From positions 124,001 through 188,000 of the forward strand of contig CAWFUJ010000001.1 in the NCBI GenBank assembly GCA_963818985.1: a stretch of DNA of 64,000 bases. The letters are read 5' to 3'. The position numbers and the translations under genes are program-made. Below, piece after piece: positions 33,066 through 43,193 of this stretch (position 1 is its first letter; every line of letters begins with the position of its first letter). The stretch is from JAFEDN01 sp963818985 (GTDB lineage: Bacteria > Pseudomonadota > Gammaproteobacteria > Coxiellales > Coxiellaceae). The notes beneath the pieces are model-generated. The model did not search any database. It worked only from the letters and a program-made list of their open reading frames with translations, and was not told the origin of the DNA.

Positions 33066-36000
33066 ATGTCCAAAGAATCAAAAACCTCTCTGCATCCTTT
33101 ATCTGAACTCATTGAACCCAAATGGCAGGAATCTGAGCTGGCATTGAAAGAATTGATTATTTTAATTGAGAGCGTAACTGAAGCAAAACCATTTGAATTA
33201 CTTAATATTTTGCAATCTGGTACAGATAAACTAAAAATATTTTTTGCAGGAAAGGTTCCCCCTAATCATGATTTTTCCCATATGGGATTAGACACATGGT
33301 ACGCGGCAAAAAATATTTTTCATTCTACCTTTAATCTAAAAATCACCGACCATCGACTTAAATACTCAATTCTAACTAGATTATCAATAATTTATCTAAA
33401 TATGACTTTATTTTTTGACTATTTTCCAGCCATTGATAAGATTGAATTTCTGGTCAAAAAATTGCAACTCCTAGACCTCCAAACTAAAGATCAAGCTTTT
33501 TTTATTCACGTATTATTTGCACTTAAGTCTTGCGCGCAAATCGAATGGAAAATTGAAAACTTACAGAAAGCCAAGCGATGGCTAACAGCCAGTGAATTTA
33601 TCTTGTCTCAATATATGTTAACTCGACACGTTAAAAAATTTGAGGAGACAGAAAGTCTTGTACTTTTACTTAACAAAATTGAACTTTATTTAAAATTATA
33701 TCCTAATATTGGGGATAAATATAATAAAATATTCAAAAAATATAAGGAAGACTTGAATTTAGATAATGATCATAAGCAACCAAAAATAGAATGTAAATTA
33801 GAGATTTCCCAGCTATTCTCTAAAGATGACCCTTTTAAATTGATAATTAAATTAAAAAATTTATTTGACAGATTCGATTCCATGTTTAATGATTTTTTAA
33901 AAAATGAGAGAATACATGAATTAATAGATGAATTAACAATCACTCCAGAAATATTAACTCATATCGACAAAATAATATGCCTTAAAACTATTCTTGTAAA
34001 TGACATCGAAGGTGGCATTGAAAAGCTGTTAAAAAATAATCTTGATACTTATTTTAAAAAAAATTCTTATAATTTAACTATATGTTTATTTAACGTTCAG
34101 ACCTTAGTTTTACAATTAATTTTTTTTTTAGAAACTCTCGATATTTTTAATAAATTTTTTTATTTAGACTTCATCTTGAAATGGTTAGATGATTACAATC
34201 CTATAGTAGGGGCTATTGGACATATACTTCAGAAAATAAATTACTTTCATTTTCAGGTTGTATTTCTGTCAAATGTTTTTTTAACTAAAAAAAAATTAGG
34301 AAAAGAAGATTCTCACCTACCCTTGTCAATTTTGTATAAATCAGTTCTAGACTTTGAGCCTCAAGATCATAAACAAGCAGAGAACTGGTTTAAAATATTC
34401 TTTGAAATGCTAACTCATTATGATAAAACTCCGAAAATGAAGCAGCATATAGAAAAATTCACCATGAAAATTGCTTTATTAAAGCAAAAGTTTTTAGATA
34501 TGCTAATCATTTATCCTGACTGTGCAAATATAATTAGTGGGCTAGCTGTCCCACCAGATAAATTATTCTCAAGATTAATTGGATATGACCCAACAAGAAA
34601 TAATTGTATAACAACAAAAAATTTAAAACAGATTTTTTCTGACACTGAAAAATTTATATTAGACCTGGCAGATAAAAATAAAATAGATTTAGACACTGAA
34701 TTAAAAAAACATAACAAAGTAGAACTTTTACAAAGTCAAGAAGAATTCGGAAAAATTTCTTTGCCTATGAAATTTTTATATATCATATTTTCTATCTCTC
34801 AATACAAACTAATCCTAGAAAATATCTTAGAAAATACCGATATAATTACTACAGAAGACGAAAGTATTGACTGTATTAAAGCTCTTGATGATCTTTGGGA
34901 TAACATTCACATATTCCTTCAGAGTATAAATTATTTTCCCTTAAATTCAATGAATTTTTTACAAGATCTCTGTTTATATACCTATGAAATATCCGCAATA
35001 AGGAAAGATCGCGCTCTTCATAAAGGAATCTATTTACTTCGAAAATATTTCTTACTTCTAGTAACTGGTGAAAGAGAGCTGATAACTAATTTCAGTTCGC
35101 TTTTTCAGCATTATGTTGATGAAAGTTGGCGGTTAGAAAATGAAAATACATTAAAGGAAGAATTAAGTTCTTGGCTGCAGACTTATATACTTGTTATTAG
35201 AGAATATATTAGACTTAACAAAATAGACAATTTTGAAACAAATTTTAAGAAAAAATTATCGATACTGATTAAAAAAATAAACAATTATTTAAAGAAAAAT
35301 ACTCAATTGGGTAAGATATACGAAAAACAATTTGGTTTATTATTTCATCAATTAGAAAACACAGATACCCTACTAGAAAAATTTGTTTCCAGAAAAAACA
35401 TTATCGAATCTAAATCAAGTGATAATTTTATTAAACGTTTTGAAGAAATTTTAAAATTAAAAGAGCTTGAGCTAACTGAAATTAATTTTGGCTTACAGTA
35501 TTTTGTCAAGAACTATAGACAAATTCCAAATAATGGTATAATAAAATGGCTAAGCATAATTTATCACTGTATTTCCAAACTGAACACCATTTTAAAAGAA
35601 GATAAACCATTCATTAGCAATATTCTATTCCACTCATTATTTAATAATATTCAATTCTACGAGTGTTTACTAAATCAAATTAGATTTTTATTATTAATCT
35701 ATCGGATGGATAATAGAGAACAAATCACAAAATATGGGACAAATATACTAATAGACTTAAAAACTTTTTTTGATTCTAAGCAGATCTGTTTAGCCCCTGA
35801 ATCAATGATTATTAAAATTTTAACTGAGGTTCTAGATTATTTTAGAAAACCATTTGTGGGGGATAATTATAAATTACGTATTGAACTAATAGCTATTTGT
35901 GAAAAATTACTAGGAAAAAATCCAACTAATCTCTATATGATGGGTTTAATGATCAGTATTAGAGATGCTCACCTGCAAAAAGAGCAAAAAAGCGAGCCCA

Positions 36001-38561
36001 TTTTAAAGGTAAAAGAAAGCAAGCAAGCCGCACCAGGTAATTCGATTGATGAATGGAAAAAGATTAAGCAAATTGTAATCGCTATTGAAAATTTTATCAA
36101 CTATTATTATTCAGGTTTCCCTAATCCTGAAAACAAATCATCCATACTTATTGAATCAAAAGAGACACTGATAAATGTATTTTCCCGATTTGAAGATTCA
36201 AAAAATGATACTGATAGTTTAATAAAACAACTCATTACCGAATTTAATTTCGCTAAACCTCTTTTTGTAAATACAGGATTTTCGCTGGCTGAACGCAAAG
36301 AGATTTCTATCATTCTTCTAAAATTAAAAAAAGCAATATCATGTAGTAAAATAATCAATAAACAAACTTCGAAATTATGGCAATCGGAACTGTTAAATTT
36401 CAGCGTTTTGCTTTTTAATGAATTAGGTCCTGACAATCAAAGTGTCGAACATTCTGTTCTCGTTTTGTTTAGTCAAATTGAATATTATATTCTCGATCAA
36501 GACTTTTCTACAGCCAAAAATTTTCTGACCGAATTATGGCTTTTATTACTGCGCAATCACCCCACTCTTAGTGCCTATAAAATAACTTTTTTGTTTATTA
36601 AAATAGTTAATTTTTATTTTGTTCTTGGCGATGAAACTTACGATTCTAATTTTAAAAAACTGTTTAGAAAATATAGTGAACGGGGTTTAAAAAAATTTTC
36701 TCCCCCAGCACCTCGAAAAAAAGAAGAAAAAATTAAAAAAGTATTACTCCCACAAATCTCAGCACCAATTTCCAAACCTAAAGTGAGAGAAGCCAAGACG
36801 TTTAACATTGAATCACATATATCCGGATTAGATACAAAGCATACAAAAACTAAAGATCCTATTGATAATACTTCTGAAATTGAAATTAAAAGTAGCATGC
36901 TGGATTGTTTTCGGATACTGACAGGCCCTCCTTTTCTTTTTGAAGAAAATTTAAGTCTAAAACTCAAACAAATACTTGAATTCTGTGAGCTATACAATAT
37001 TGCGGTTCTCATTATTGGCGAAGACATTAGAGAAATTTTAATTAATTATGATTTTTGTCAATTTTCTTTACTTGCAGCCGAAAAACCACTCGAATCTAAG
37101 TTGAGAAATTTTTTGATTAATGAACTAAATGCGTCTGAAAATCAAAAAAATAATTTTTTAGTGAGTTGGAAAACTGGTTATTTCTCACTAAACATCAATC
37201 TCTGCATTATAGATTCTTTACCTGCGCCTGGCGCCATCATTAATTCTTATGCGGCTATTCTTAAAAAAATATCTACAACAGAAAGTGATACCGTTATCGC
37301 CGGCATTTTTTATCATACCACTTATTTCTCGAATGAAGATACTGCTCGCGAATATTTGAAAAATCAAAAATTGGAAGCAATCAACTCTTCAAAATATTTT
37401 TGTGATCCTACTAATATTATCAGCTACTTTCGTCAACTAGTTACCAGTAGACTTAGTCCCGCAGAGGAAGATCTTTATCATATTAAAAAATTTGTGAAAG
37501 GACTTGAAATTGGACAAGTTTCCGATAATAGAATGCTGACGCGAGTTATTTTATCTGAACTTGAAAAAATTAAACCGATCTATGCCCTCGAATTCCTATC
37601 AGCTCTTATTTCAGAAAATCTATTTGAGACGATGTTTGCCGTTTCAAGCTATCATCGTCTTAATTCAGAAACGGCAATTAATTTATTAAATACCTATACC
37701 TTTACCATAAAAGATTTATATCAATTGCTCTTAGTAGGCTGCACTCCTAATGTTAAGTCTGGGGCTATATTTATTTCGTATGCATATTTATTTTTAAAAT
37801 ATTCTGTCAATTCATTAAATCTACTCGCTATTTGTGCTAAAACTGGATTTAGTTTTCCGTGGGGAAAATTTTTAGAATTATTCACTACAATTCATATCGA
37901 TAAAGAATTTACGATTGAAATTTGGCAAGAAATAAAAAATGCCTTGACTATCATATTATTTAATGATCAAGCTGTTAGCAATTTTCTATTTTTTTTAGAA
38001 TCTAAAGTATTGCAACTATTCTTTCCTAACGCCAGTTACTTACTGACGACAAGTCAATTAGCTTATCGAACGATAGTGAAAGAGTTGAATGCCATTGCAA
38101 CTCACCAATCTGCCGATATGAATGGAGTTTATCATTGCTTAATTGCCTTAGAAATTTCCGGGACCATGATTAAATCATTAGGAAGATTTCCACCCGAAGA
38201 GCTTCACCATGGCCGCTACAAACTTTTATACAAATATTTGCCTAAGTGTTTTCGAAATAGGATCTCCAATTTAGTTGATGCTATAATAGCAGATGAAAAA
38301 GCTTTTATATTAAAAGATGAAGGAGAGTATTATTGTGTCGAAACGAAAAGGGTAATCATCTCAGATCAAAACACACAGGAGATTCAAATTCGGCAAAAGA
38401 AATTACAATTAGTTCCAGATATCAAAGGTAACTGGCTTAAAACTTCAGACTCAACAAACGGAGCTGTAAGGATTTTCCCTTTAGCTCCAAGTTTTTTAGG
38501 CAGTCTTAGTAGAAAAACCTCAAAAGGCGATCCTTTAGCCACAGAAATTTTTAAAATATAG
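33066..38561 (+). CDS. Giant helical protein; C-terminal region resembles a degenerate poly(A)-polymerase-type nucleotidyltransferase
   Basis: An 1831-residue protein without signal peptide. Residues 1-1200 are continuous helices rich in Lys, Leu, Ile, Asn and Phe, TPR/armadillo-like in periodicity, with no named motif. A disordered basic linker (about 1211-1275; SPPAPRKKEEKIKKVLLPQI) precedes a compact region. There IAVLIIGEDIREILINYDF echoes the G-x-x-(V)RD-x-L motif of tRNA/poly(A) nucleotidyltransferases, and TVIAGIFYHTTYFS with FCDPTNIISYFRQL echoes their second half, but the catalytic carboxylates are not clearly kept. The start ATG has only a poor ribosome binding site. An effector or an inactive nucleotidyltransferase are both possible. 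Confidence 0.6.
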   Translation: MSKESKTSLHPLSELIEPKWQESELALKELIILIESVTEAKPFELLNILQSGTDKLKIFFAGKVPPNHDFSHMGLDTWYAAKNIFHSTFNLKITDHRLKYSILTRLSIIYLNMTLFFDYFPAIDKIEFLVKKLQLLDLQTKDQAFFIHVLFALKSCAQIEWKIENLQKAKRWLTASEFILSQYMLTRHVKKFEETESLVLLLNKIELYLKLYPNIGDKYNKIFKKYKEDLNLDNDHKQPKIECKLEISQLFSKDDPFKLIIKLKNLFDRFDSMFNDFLKNERIHELIDELTITPEILTHIDKIICLKTILVNDIEGGIEKLLKNNLDTYFKKNSYNLTICLFNVQTLVLQLIFFLETLDIFNKFFYLDFILKWLDDYNPIVGAIGHILQKINYFHFQVVFLSNVFLTKKKLGKEDSHLPLSILYKSVLDFEPQDHKQAENWFKIFFEMLTHYDKTPKMKQHIEKFTMKIALLKQKFLDMLIIYPDCANIISGLAVPPDKLFSRLIGYDPTRNNCITTKNLKQIFSDTEKFILDLADKNKIDLDTELKKHNKVELLQSQEEFGKISLPMKFLYIIFSISQYKLILENILENTDIITTEDESIDCIKALDDLWDNIHIFLQSINYFPLNSMNFLQDLCLYTYEISAIRKDRALHKGIYLLRKYFLLLVTGERELITNFSSLFQHYVDESWRLENENTLKEELSSWLQTYILVIREYIRLNKIDNFETNFKKKLSILIKKINNYLKKNTQLGKIYEKQFGLLFHQLENTDTLLEKFVSRKNIIESKSSDNFIKRFEEILKLKELELTEINFGLQYFVKNYRQIPNNGIIKWLSIIYHCISKLNTILKEDKPFISNILFHSLFNNIQFYECLLNQIRFLLLIYRMDNREQITKYGTNILIDLKTFFDSKQICLAPESMIIKILTEVLDYFRKPFVGDNYKLRIELIAICEKLLGKNPTNLYMMGLMISIRDAHLQKEQKSEPILKVKESKQAAPGNSIDEWKKIKQIVIAIENFINYYYSGFPNPENKSSILIESKETLINVFSRFEDSKNDTDSLIKQLITEFNFAKPLFVNTGFSLAERKEISIILLKLKKAISCSKIINKQTSKLWQSELLNFSVLLFNELGPDNQSVEHSVLVLFSQIEYYILDQDFSTAKNFLTELWLLLLRNHPTLSAYKITFLFIKIVNFYFVLGDETYDSNFKKLFRKYSERGLKKFSPPAPRKKEEKIKKVLLPQISAPISKPKVREAKTFNIESHISGLDTKHTKTKDPIDNTSEIEIKSSMLDCFRILTGPPFLFEENLSLKLKQILEFCELYNIAVLIIGEDIREILINYDFCQFSLLAAEKPLESKLRNFLINELNASENQKNNFLVSWKTGYFSLNINLCIIDSLPAPGAIINSYAAILKKISTTESDTVIAGIFYHTTYFSNEDTAREYLKNQKLEAINSSKYFCDPTNIISYFRQLVTSRLSPAEEDLYHIKKFVKGLEIGQVSDNRMLTRVILSELEKIKPIYALEFLSALISENLFETMFAVSSYHRLNSETAINLLNTYTFTIKDLYQLLLVGCTPNVKSGAIFISYAYLFLKYSVNSLNLLAICAKTGFSFPWGKFLELFTTIHIDKEFTIEIWQEIKNALTIILFNDQAVSNFLFFLESKVLQLFFPNASYLLTTSQLAYRTIVKELNAIATHQSADMNGVYHCLIALEISGTMIKSLGRFPPEELHHGRYKLLYKYLPKCFRNRISNLVDAIIADEKAFILKDEGEYYCVETKRVIISDQNTQEIQIRQKKLQLVPDIKGNWLKTSDSTNGAVRIFPLAPSFLGSLSRKTSKGDPLATEIFKI

Positions 38562-38886
38562 CACTATTGCTGTCGCGATCCAACTCTTCGACGGTATAGG
38601 CCAGGGATATACGGTGTTGTGTCGGTACGAGGTTCGTCGATAATTTAGCTGGTAAATTTTTTTCCATCCTGCAGATTGATTATATTTTAGCTAGTATAAT
38701 CAAATCGCCCAGTTTTTGCGACAAAACCCATTCTTTCAAAAATAGCACAAAGATGTTTGAGCAGAGTGATATAATTGAACGATGTATTGGGTCATCTGGT
38801 TAGTTTCGACAACAATGTCTCAGCTTGAAATTATAGAGAAAATAACAGTCTTATACCGAATTATCTATAGAATTATTAAAAAAAAG
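38562..38886. other. Intergenic stretch without a recognisable gene
   Basis: No gene is supported here. Short frames exist on both strands (for example a 32-codon frame from 38814, and a minus-strand piece reading YIPGLYRRRVGSRQQ) but they lack ribosome binding sites and known motifs. It may hold decayed coding DNA. Confidence 0.3.
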
Positions 38887-39759
38887 TTATCCTGCTCCAT
38901 AGGAAGAATTTGATAGAGTATTAGTGGATGAAGAAGAAGTCTCAAGGCTGGAACGACGACGCCTGTGACTTCCCATAAGAGTAGGATCATAATCCCTGCC
39001 GGAGTTGAAGTTGAAGCTGGAACTGGAACCGGGACTGGAACTAGAACTAGAACTAGAACTAGAACTAGAACTAATTTTAGCACTCAGTAGTTGTTCAGGC
39101 ATAATCGAATCCGAGCTTGTGCGAGTGGTACGATTAAGATCCCCCGCCGATTTTGCAAATTCTAATATTTTTTCTCTATCGTTTAGATTAACCACTATAA
39201 AAATTATTTTTCCACCCAGTGCCGAATCATATTCTGTATGAGAATAATAAGGAAAAGGTCCCATTAACTTTTCTTGTTCGCACAATATTTTTAAAACATC
39301 CAAAGGGTTATTAATATCGCTAGTTGAGATATTCGCTTGATGGCATAAACCTGCGTATATAACTGGAGTTAATTCAATCGTACAATGCGCTTCCATCCTT
39401 TGTATTTTTTCCTGGACATATGCTTTATATTTAGGAGGTGCAATTTTAAAAGAATAACTTTCTTGCTTTTCTTCAAAGTTGCCTACTGGTTTTATAGTGA
39501 GGCGCTTTCTACCAAAAAGTTTTCCCATGAAGGTTATCAGTGTAACAGAAGGTTTTATTTCCGAAGACTGCCCCAGCATCGACCTAAAAATAGGAAGTTT
39601 TGACGCGGGTATTGTTACTTCTGCTTCATGACCAAACAAATCCTGCCAACCTTCTACCACCCCAGTATATGCCTCATTGAAAAAATCTTTAAAAAAATCT
39701 CTAACGCCATAACCTTCTGCGGAAGCTTGGGAATCAGAATGTTTACCTTCTTCTTTCAT
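38887..39759 (-). CDS. Unknown protein with polyserine tract
   Basis: A 290-residue soluble protein preceded by AAAAGGAGATTCTA. Residues 1-220 are mixed alpha/beta (GYGVRDFFKDFFNEAYTGVV, PSVTLITFMGKLFGRKRLTI, KIIFIVVNLNDREKILEFA) and unrecognised. Residues about 227-245 are nearly all serine, encoded by a hexanucleotide repeat, followed by a Ser/Asn/Arg-rich tail. Polyserine linkers join domains in some secreted enzymes and effectors. The tract's repeat unit keeps frame, so length changes would not break the gene. Confidence 0.6.
   Translation of the reverse strand: MKEEGKHSDSQASAEGYGVRDFFKDFFNEAYTGVVEGWQDLFGHEAEVTIPASKLPIFRSMLGQSSEIKPSVTLITFMGKLFGRKRLTIKPVGNFEEKQESYSFKIAPPKYKAYVQEKIQRMEAHCTIELTPVIYAGLCHQANISTSDINNPLDVLKILCEQEKLMGPFPYYSHTEYDSALGGKIIFIVVNLNDREKILEFAKSAGDLNRTTRTSSDSIMPEQLLSAKISSSSSSSSSSSSSPGSSSSFNFNSGRDYDPTLMGSHRRRRSSLETSSSSTNTLSNSSYGAG
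39004..39075. repeat. Hexanucleotide tandem repeat encoding polyserine
   Basis: Five perfect ACTAGA units at 39040-39069 plus a partial unit, preceded by seven degenerate hexamers (such as GTTGAA, ACTGGA, ACCGGG) from 39004. The repeat lies inside the minus-strand gene and encodes serine pairs. Perfect units next to degenerate ones suggest recent slippage expansion. Confidence 0.8.
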
Positions 39760-39995
39760 TAGAATCTCCTTTTTAGAATATTACGAAAATTAACCGGTTT
39801 AAAATATTTCTTACTTCTAAATATAATGTAAGATTTTAAATCGATTGTCAAACGAGATGGGTTTCTGCAGCAATTCAGGTGTAGTTACCGGCATGCTGGC
39901 ATAGCTATCGACCTCTTTGTGCAAATCAATAAAGATAGATTTTTATATTAAAAAATAGCATACTTAAAGAAATAGAGAAAATAGGAGGAAACAGC

Positions 39996-41165
39996 ATGAT
40001 AAGATTTCAATCTAAAAAATACCTGTTAGGCCTGTTAGTATCGACTTTTTCATCAACCTTGTATGCGCAAAATCCATTACCGTTAGATCAATTGCAAATG
40101 CCTCCCGGTTTTCATATCGAAATATTTGCTGAAGGGATTAAAGATGCTAGAAAATTAGCCTTGGGCGATAATGGCACGGTTTTTGTAGGTTCTACTGATG
40201 CTTCCAAGGTATATGCCATTGTGCCAAATAATAATAGCCCCCACGGTCATGAAGTAAAGGTAATAGCTTCTGGTTTATATCAGCCGCAAGGTGTGGCGTT
40301 TTTCCAAGGGAATCTATATGTGGCTGAGGCTGATCGTATTATTCGTTATGATAACATTGAACAGCGTTTAAATAATCCCCCGTCACCATTTTTAGTTAAT
40401 AATAATTTTCCATTAACCAAAACTCAGGGTGAAGAACGTTATCAGCGTCATGGTTGGAAAAGTCTACGGGTGGGGCCTGACCATAAATTATATGTGGCCA
40501 TTGGCGCTCCCTGTGATAGCTGTCTACCAAAAAATAAATTAGATGGAACGATTGTACGTATGGATCGCGATGGCGAAAACCTAGAAATATATGCAAAAGG
40601 CGTCCGCAATAGTGTCGGTTTTGATTGGGACCCTATCAACCAAAAATTTTGGTTCACTGATAATGGTCGTGATAAAATGGGTGATGAAATTCCGCCTGAC
40701 AAATTATGCTACGCACCTGTATCAGGCTTAGATTTCGGATTCCCCTACTATCATGGCAAGAACAAAAACGGGAAACATATTCCTGACCCTGAATTCGGTA
40801 AGTTAAAATCAGCCAAGGGTATTACCTGGCCAGCGATGAATTTACCAGCACATGTGGCTGTATTGGGAATGACATTTTACACTGGAAATATGTTTCCCGC
40901 TAAATATAAAAATCAAATCATTATCGCTGAACATGGTTCGTGGGATCGTAGCACTAAAATCGGTTATCGCTTATCATTGGTAAAAATTAAAAATAATAAA
41001 GCCTTATCTTACACCCCATTTATTACAGGTTGGGAAAAAAACGAAAAAAACTGGGGCAGACCAGTAGAACCTTTGGTGATGCCAGATGGTTCTTTGCTAA
41101 TATCTGATGACTATGCAGGAGTTATTTATCGCATTACTTATTCCACTAGAAAAAATGGAACATGA
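39996..41165 (+). CDS. PQQ-type sugar (glucose/sorbosone) dehydrogenase family protein
   Basis: A 389-residue exported beta-propeller protein of the glucose/sorbosone dehydrogenase family, which oxidises sugars in the periplasm, often with PQQ. The signal peptide ends at LYAQ. Characteristic stretches include LPPGFHIEIFAEGI-type N terminus (here MPPGFHIEIFAEGIKDARKL), LYVAIGAPCDSC, GVRNSVGFDWDP, WFTDNGRDKMGDEIPPD and AEHGSWDRSTKIGYRL, in family order. AGGAGGAAACAGC is a perfect start site. No PQQ synthesis gene is in the window, so the cofactor may come from elsewhere. The methyltransferase gene follows after 10 bases. Confidence 0.85.
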   Translation: MIRFQSKKYLLGLLVSTFSSTLYAQNPLPLDQLQMPPGFHIEIFAEGIKDARKLALGDNGTVFVGSTDASKVYAIVPNNNSPHGHEVKVIASGLYQPQGVAFFQGNLYVAEADRIIRYDNIEQRLNNPPSPFLVNNNFPLTKTQGEERYQRHGWKSLRVGPDHKLYVAIGAPCDSCLPKNKLDGTIVRMDRDGENLEIYAKGVRNSVGFDWDPINQKFWFTDNGRDKMGDEIPPDKLCYAPVSGLDFGFPYYHGKNKNGKHIPDPEFGKLKSAKGITWPAMNLPAHVAVLGMTFYTGNMFPAKYKNQIIIAEHGSWDRSTKIGYRLSLVKIKNNKALSYTPFITGWEKNEKNWGRPVEPLVMPDGSLLISDDYAGVIYRITYSTRKNGT

Positions 41166-41175
41166 GGAATGAGTC

Positions 41176-41931
41176 ATGTCAGAAAATGATCCATACGTAC
41201 CAGAAAATATATTTCTTTATGAAAAACTTTATGGAGAAAATTTAATTTCTTTAGGTGGTTATGAAGCCGTCGACAATATGTTTTCTGCTCTTAATATCAC
41301 CGGTTTTAAAGCCTTGGATGTTGGATTTGGTTTAGGGGGTATGGCATTCTTTCTAGCAAAAAAATATCAGATGAAAATTTCAGGTGTAGAAATTCGTACC
41401 TGGATGGTGGAGCATGCACAAAAGCAAACTCCTAAAGATATTTTCGATAAATTGGATTTTAAGACTTATAATGAAGAAGGAAAAATCCCTTTTAAAAATA
41501 ATTCATTCAATCTTGTCTATAGCAAAGGGGTATTAAATCATGTGCAAGACAAAGAAAAACTGTTTCTGCAAATTCATCAGAAATTAAAAAATAATGGATT
41601 ATTGGTTATTTTAGACTGGATTTATCCGGAAAATGCAAGACACCATCAAAGTTCTTTGGTAAAAGAGACAAAAGAAACTTATCAAACTATTTTAGAGAAA
41701 ACAGGATTTTCCGATATCAATTTCCGAGATGATAGTTTAATTTTTATGAGTTACGTACAGAAATTATTAAAAAAAATTAATATCAATCGAAAATTTATTG
41801 AAAGCACATATGGGACAGAAATATTTTCTACAATCTTACATGATCATCAAGAACTCATGGAAGATATCATCCATCATCGTAAATTTTCAATGCGAATTTT
41901 AGCAAAAAAAATTAGCTGTTATGATGATTAA
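41176..41931 (+). CDS. SAM methyltransferase, phosphoethanolamine N-methyltransferase-like
   Basis: A 251-residue class I SAM methyltransferase. KALDVGFGLGGMAFFLA is motif I (SAM binding), SGVEIRTWMVEHA motif II, and NNGLLVILDWIYP the post-II strand. The N-terminal YEKLYGENLISLGGYEAV closely follows the YE--FGE--IS-GG pattern of plant/Plasmodium phosphoethanolamine N-methyltransferases, which make phosphocholine from phosphoethanolamine. If that holds, it supplies choline headgroups for phosphatidylcholine, a lipid important in Legionella. The gene begins 10 bases after the sugar dehydrogenase with GAGGAATG as binding site, so the two form an operon of unclear logic. No TM segment. Confidence 0.78.
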   Translation: MSENDPYVPENIFLYEKLYGENLISLGGYEAVDNMFSALNITGFKALDVGFGLGGMAFFLAKKYQMKISGVEIRTWMVEHAQKQTPKDIFDKLDFKTYNEEGKIPFKNNSFNLVYSKGVLNHVQDKEKLFLQIHQKLKNNGLLVILDWIYPENARHHQSSLVKETKETYQTILEKTGFSDINFRDDSLIFMSYVQKLLKKININRKFIESTYGTEIFSTILHDHQELMEDIIHHRKFSMRILAKKISCYDD

Positions 41932-42185
41932 TTTTGACCCGTAGTGGAATTTTAAAAGAAATATATCTCAATGAAATCCATTAATTTATCAAATCGAGTA
42001 CTTTTTTATCGAACAGTCTATAATCAATAAATCAGACTCATCCATTTAGATCATTTTTTTCCTACCCATAAATAGTAAAGATAATGATTTTTGCATCACA
42101 GACAATACAAAATACTAATCTGTCATCACATTGAAATAGTTATTTAATTTATTTAGGATCTGACAATTGTGATGTCTGTAATGCG

Positions 42186-43193
42186 TTAAATTGACACCTC
42201 TACACTGTGAGTTTCTTTATCATCCTCTAATGATGGTGGTGGAGGCTTTGATGGCGTGGAAGTAATTGACAATGCTTGTAGAGCAGAATTCATTGGAGTG
42301 ATAATGCTGCAGACACTAGAGTTTGTTGTACTGTTAGGTCTGGTTTCTACACTACTTATCATTTCGTTGTGCAGCTTTCTCATCTCTGCCACGGTAAGAG
42401 ACCAGAAGTCGCGCTCCGGATCAGTTGGTTTTCTCGTGGGATCCATTTTAAATCCCATCTTTTCTAAAAGTTTTTGGGCGAGAATATTCTTCTTGTGAGC
42501 AGTTGCTCCTAGAGTTGTGACGGGTGCTGTTACATCATTAACCGTAACATGTATGTCACGGTCAAGGTTAAATAATATGATGCCTCCAATCGCGAGTGCA
42601 ACTATTGTGCCGTAGGATTGGTTTTGGTAATTACGCCCGTCAATATTTGCACCAATGACGAGGCCCAATTGCACTTCCTTAGGGATGTCGCCATTACCTG
42701 CAGCTATATTTCCAATTGTTGTTATACTAGGTTTAATAGGAGATAGCTCTATTAATTGATTGAATAAGTGCGGGCCTAATGCACCAATAAGGCACGTGAC
42801 TACCATACTATTGTATACGCTTATAGACCATCCGGTCCAAGGATATCCCTTTAATACTCTATCTTCATACATTTCCAACCGCTTTGCAGTTTTTTCTTCT
42901 GTTTCAGCGCCGTTCAAATATAAGGCCATAGTTTTAGCGTCACCAAAGAAACGCCGATATGCTTTATAGTCCTTTTTTCGCGCAGGCTCAAGTATCATTC
43001 CAGTGGGAGTAGTGACTTTCATCTCGAGTGGTTTTTCTTTCTTAAAATTAATATCTAATTGTTGATAAAAAAATTTCGGGTTTCTATAGGCTTCTTTGAC
43101 TCGTCCGTTACCATATAAAAGAATTGCTGCCGAGATAGAACTAAATGTTAAAAGAGATCTTATGGGGTTTAACGTTGATGGTGATGATCGCAT
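42186..43193 (-). CDS. GNAT-like N-acetyltransferase with extra N- and C-terminal regions
   Basis: A 335-residue protein. The core (about 65-260) reads GMILEPARKKDYKAYRRFF, KTMALYLNGAETEEKTAKRL, GWSISVYNSMVVTCLIGAL and NILAQKLLEKMGFKMD, the order of RimJ/RimL-type GNAT enzymes that acetylate proteins or small molecules with acetyl-CoA. The middle of the domain is longer than usual. A short hydrophobic N terminus (SLLTFSSISAAILLYG) might be an anchor or signal, and the C-terminal 60 residues are Ser/Thr/Pro-rich and disordered. GGGAGGTAATTT gives a strong start. Substrate unknown. Confidence 0.6.
   Translation of the reverse strand: MRSSPSTLNPIRSLLTFSSISAAILLYGNGRVKEAYRNPKFFYQQLDINFKKEKPLEMKVTTPTGMILEPARKKDYKAYRRFFGDAKTMALYLNGAETEEKTAKRLEMYEDRVLKGYPWTGWSISVYNSMVVTCLIGALGPHLFNQLIELSPIKPSITTIGNIAAGNGDIPKEVQLGLVIGANIDGRNYQNQSYGTIVALAIGGIILFNLDRDIHVTVNDVTAPVTTLGATAHKKNILAQKLLEKMGFKMDPTRKPTDPERDFWSLTVAEMRKLHNEMISSVETRPNSTTNSSVCSIITPMNSALQALSITSTPSKPPPPSLEDDKETHSVEVSI

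Noticed and set aside
38814..38912. 32-codon frame starting MSQLEIIEKITVLY
   Set aside because: No ribosome binding site and it runs into the 3' end of the opposite gene.
38865..39083. Minus-strand frame with repeated Leu-Val pairs over the hexamer repeat
   Set aside because: It is an alternative frame of the polyserine repeat; it has no ribosome binding site and its composition is an artefact of the repeat.
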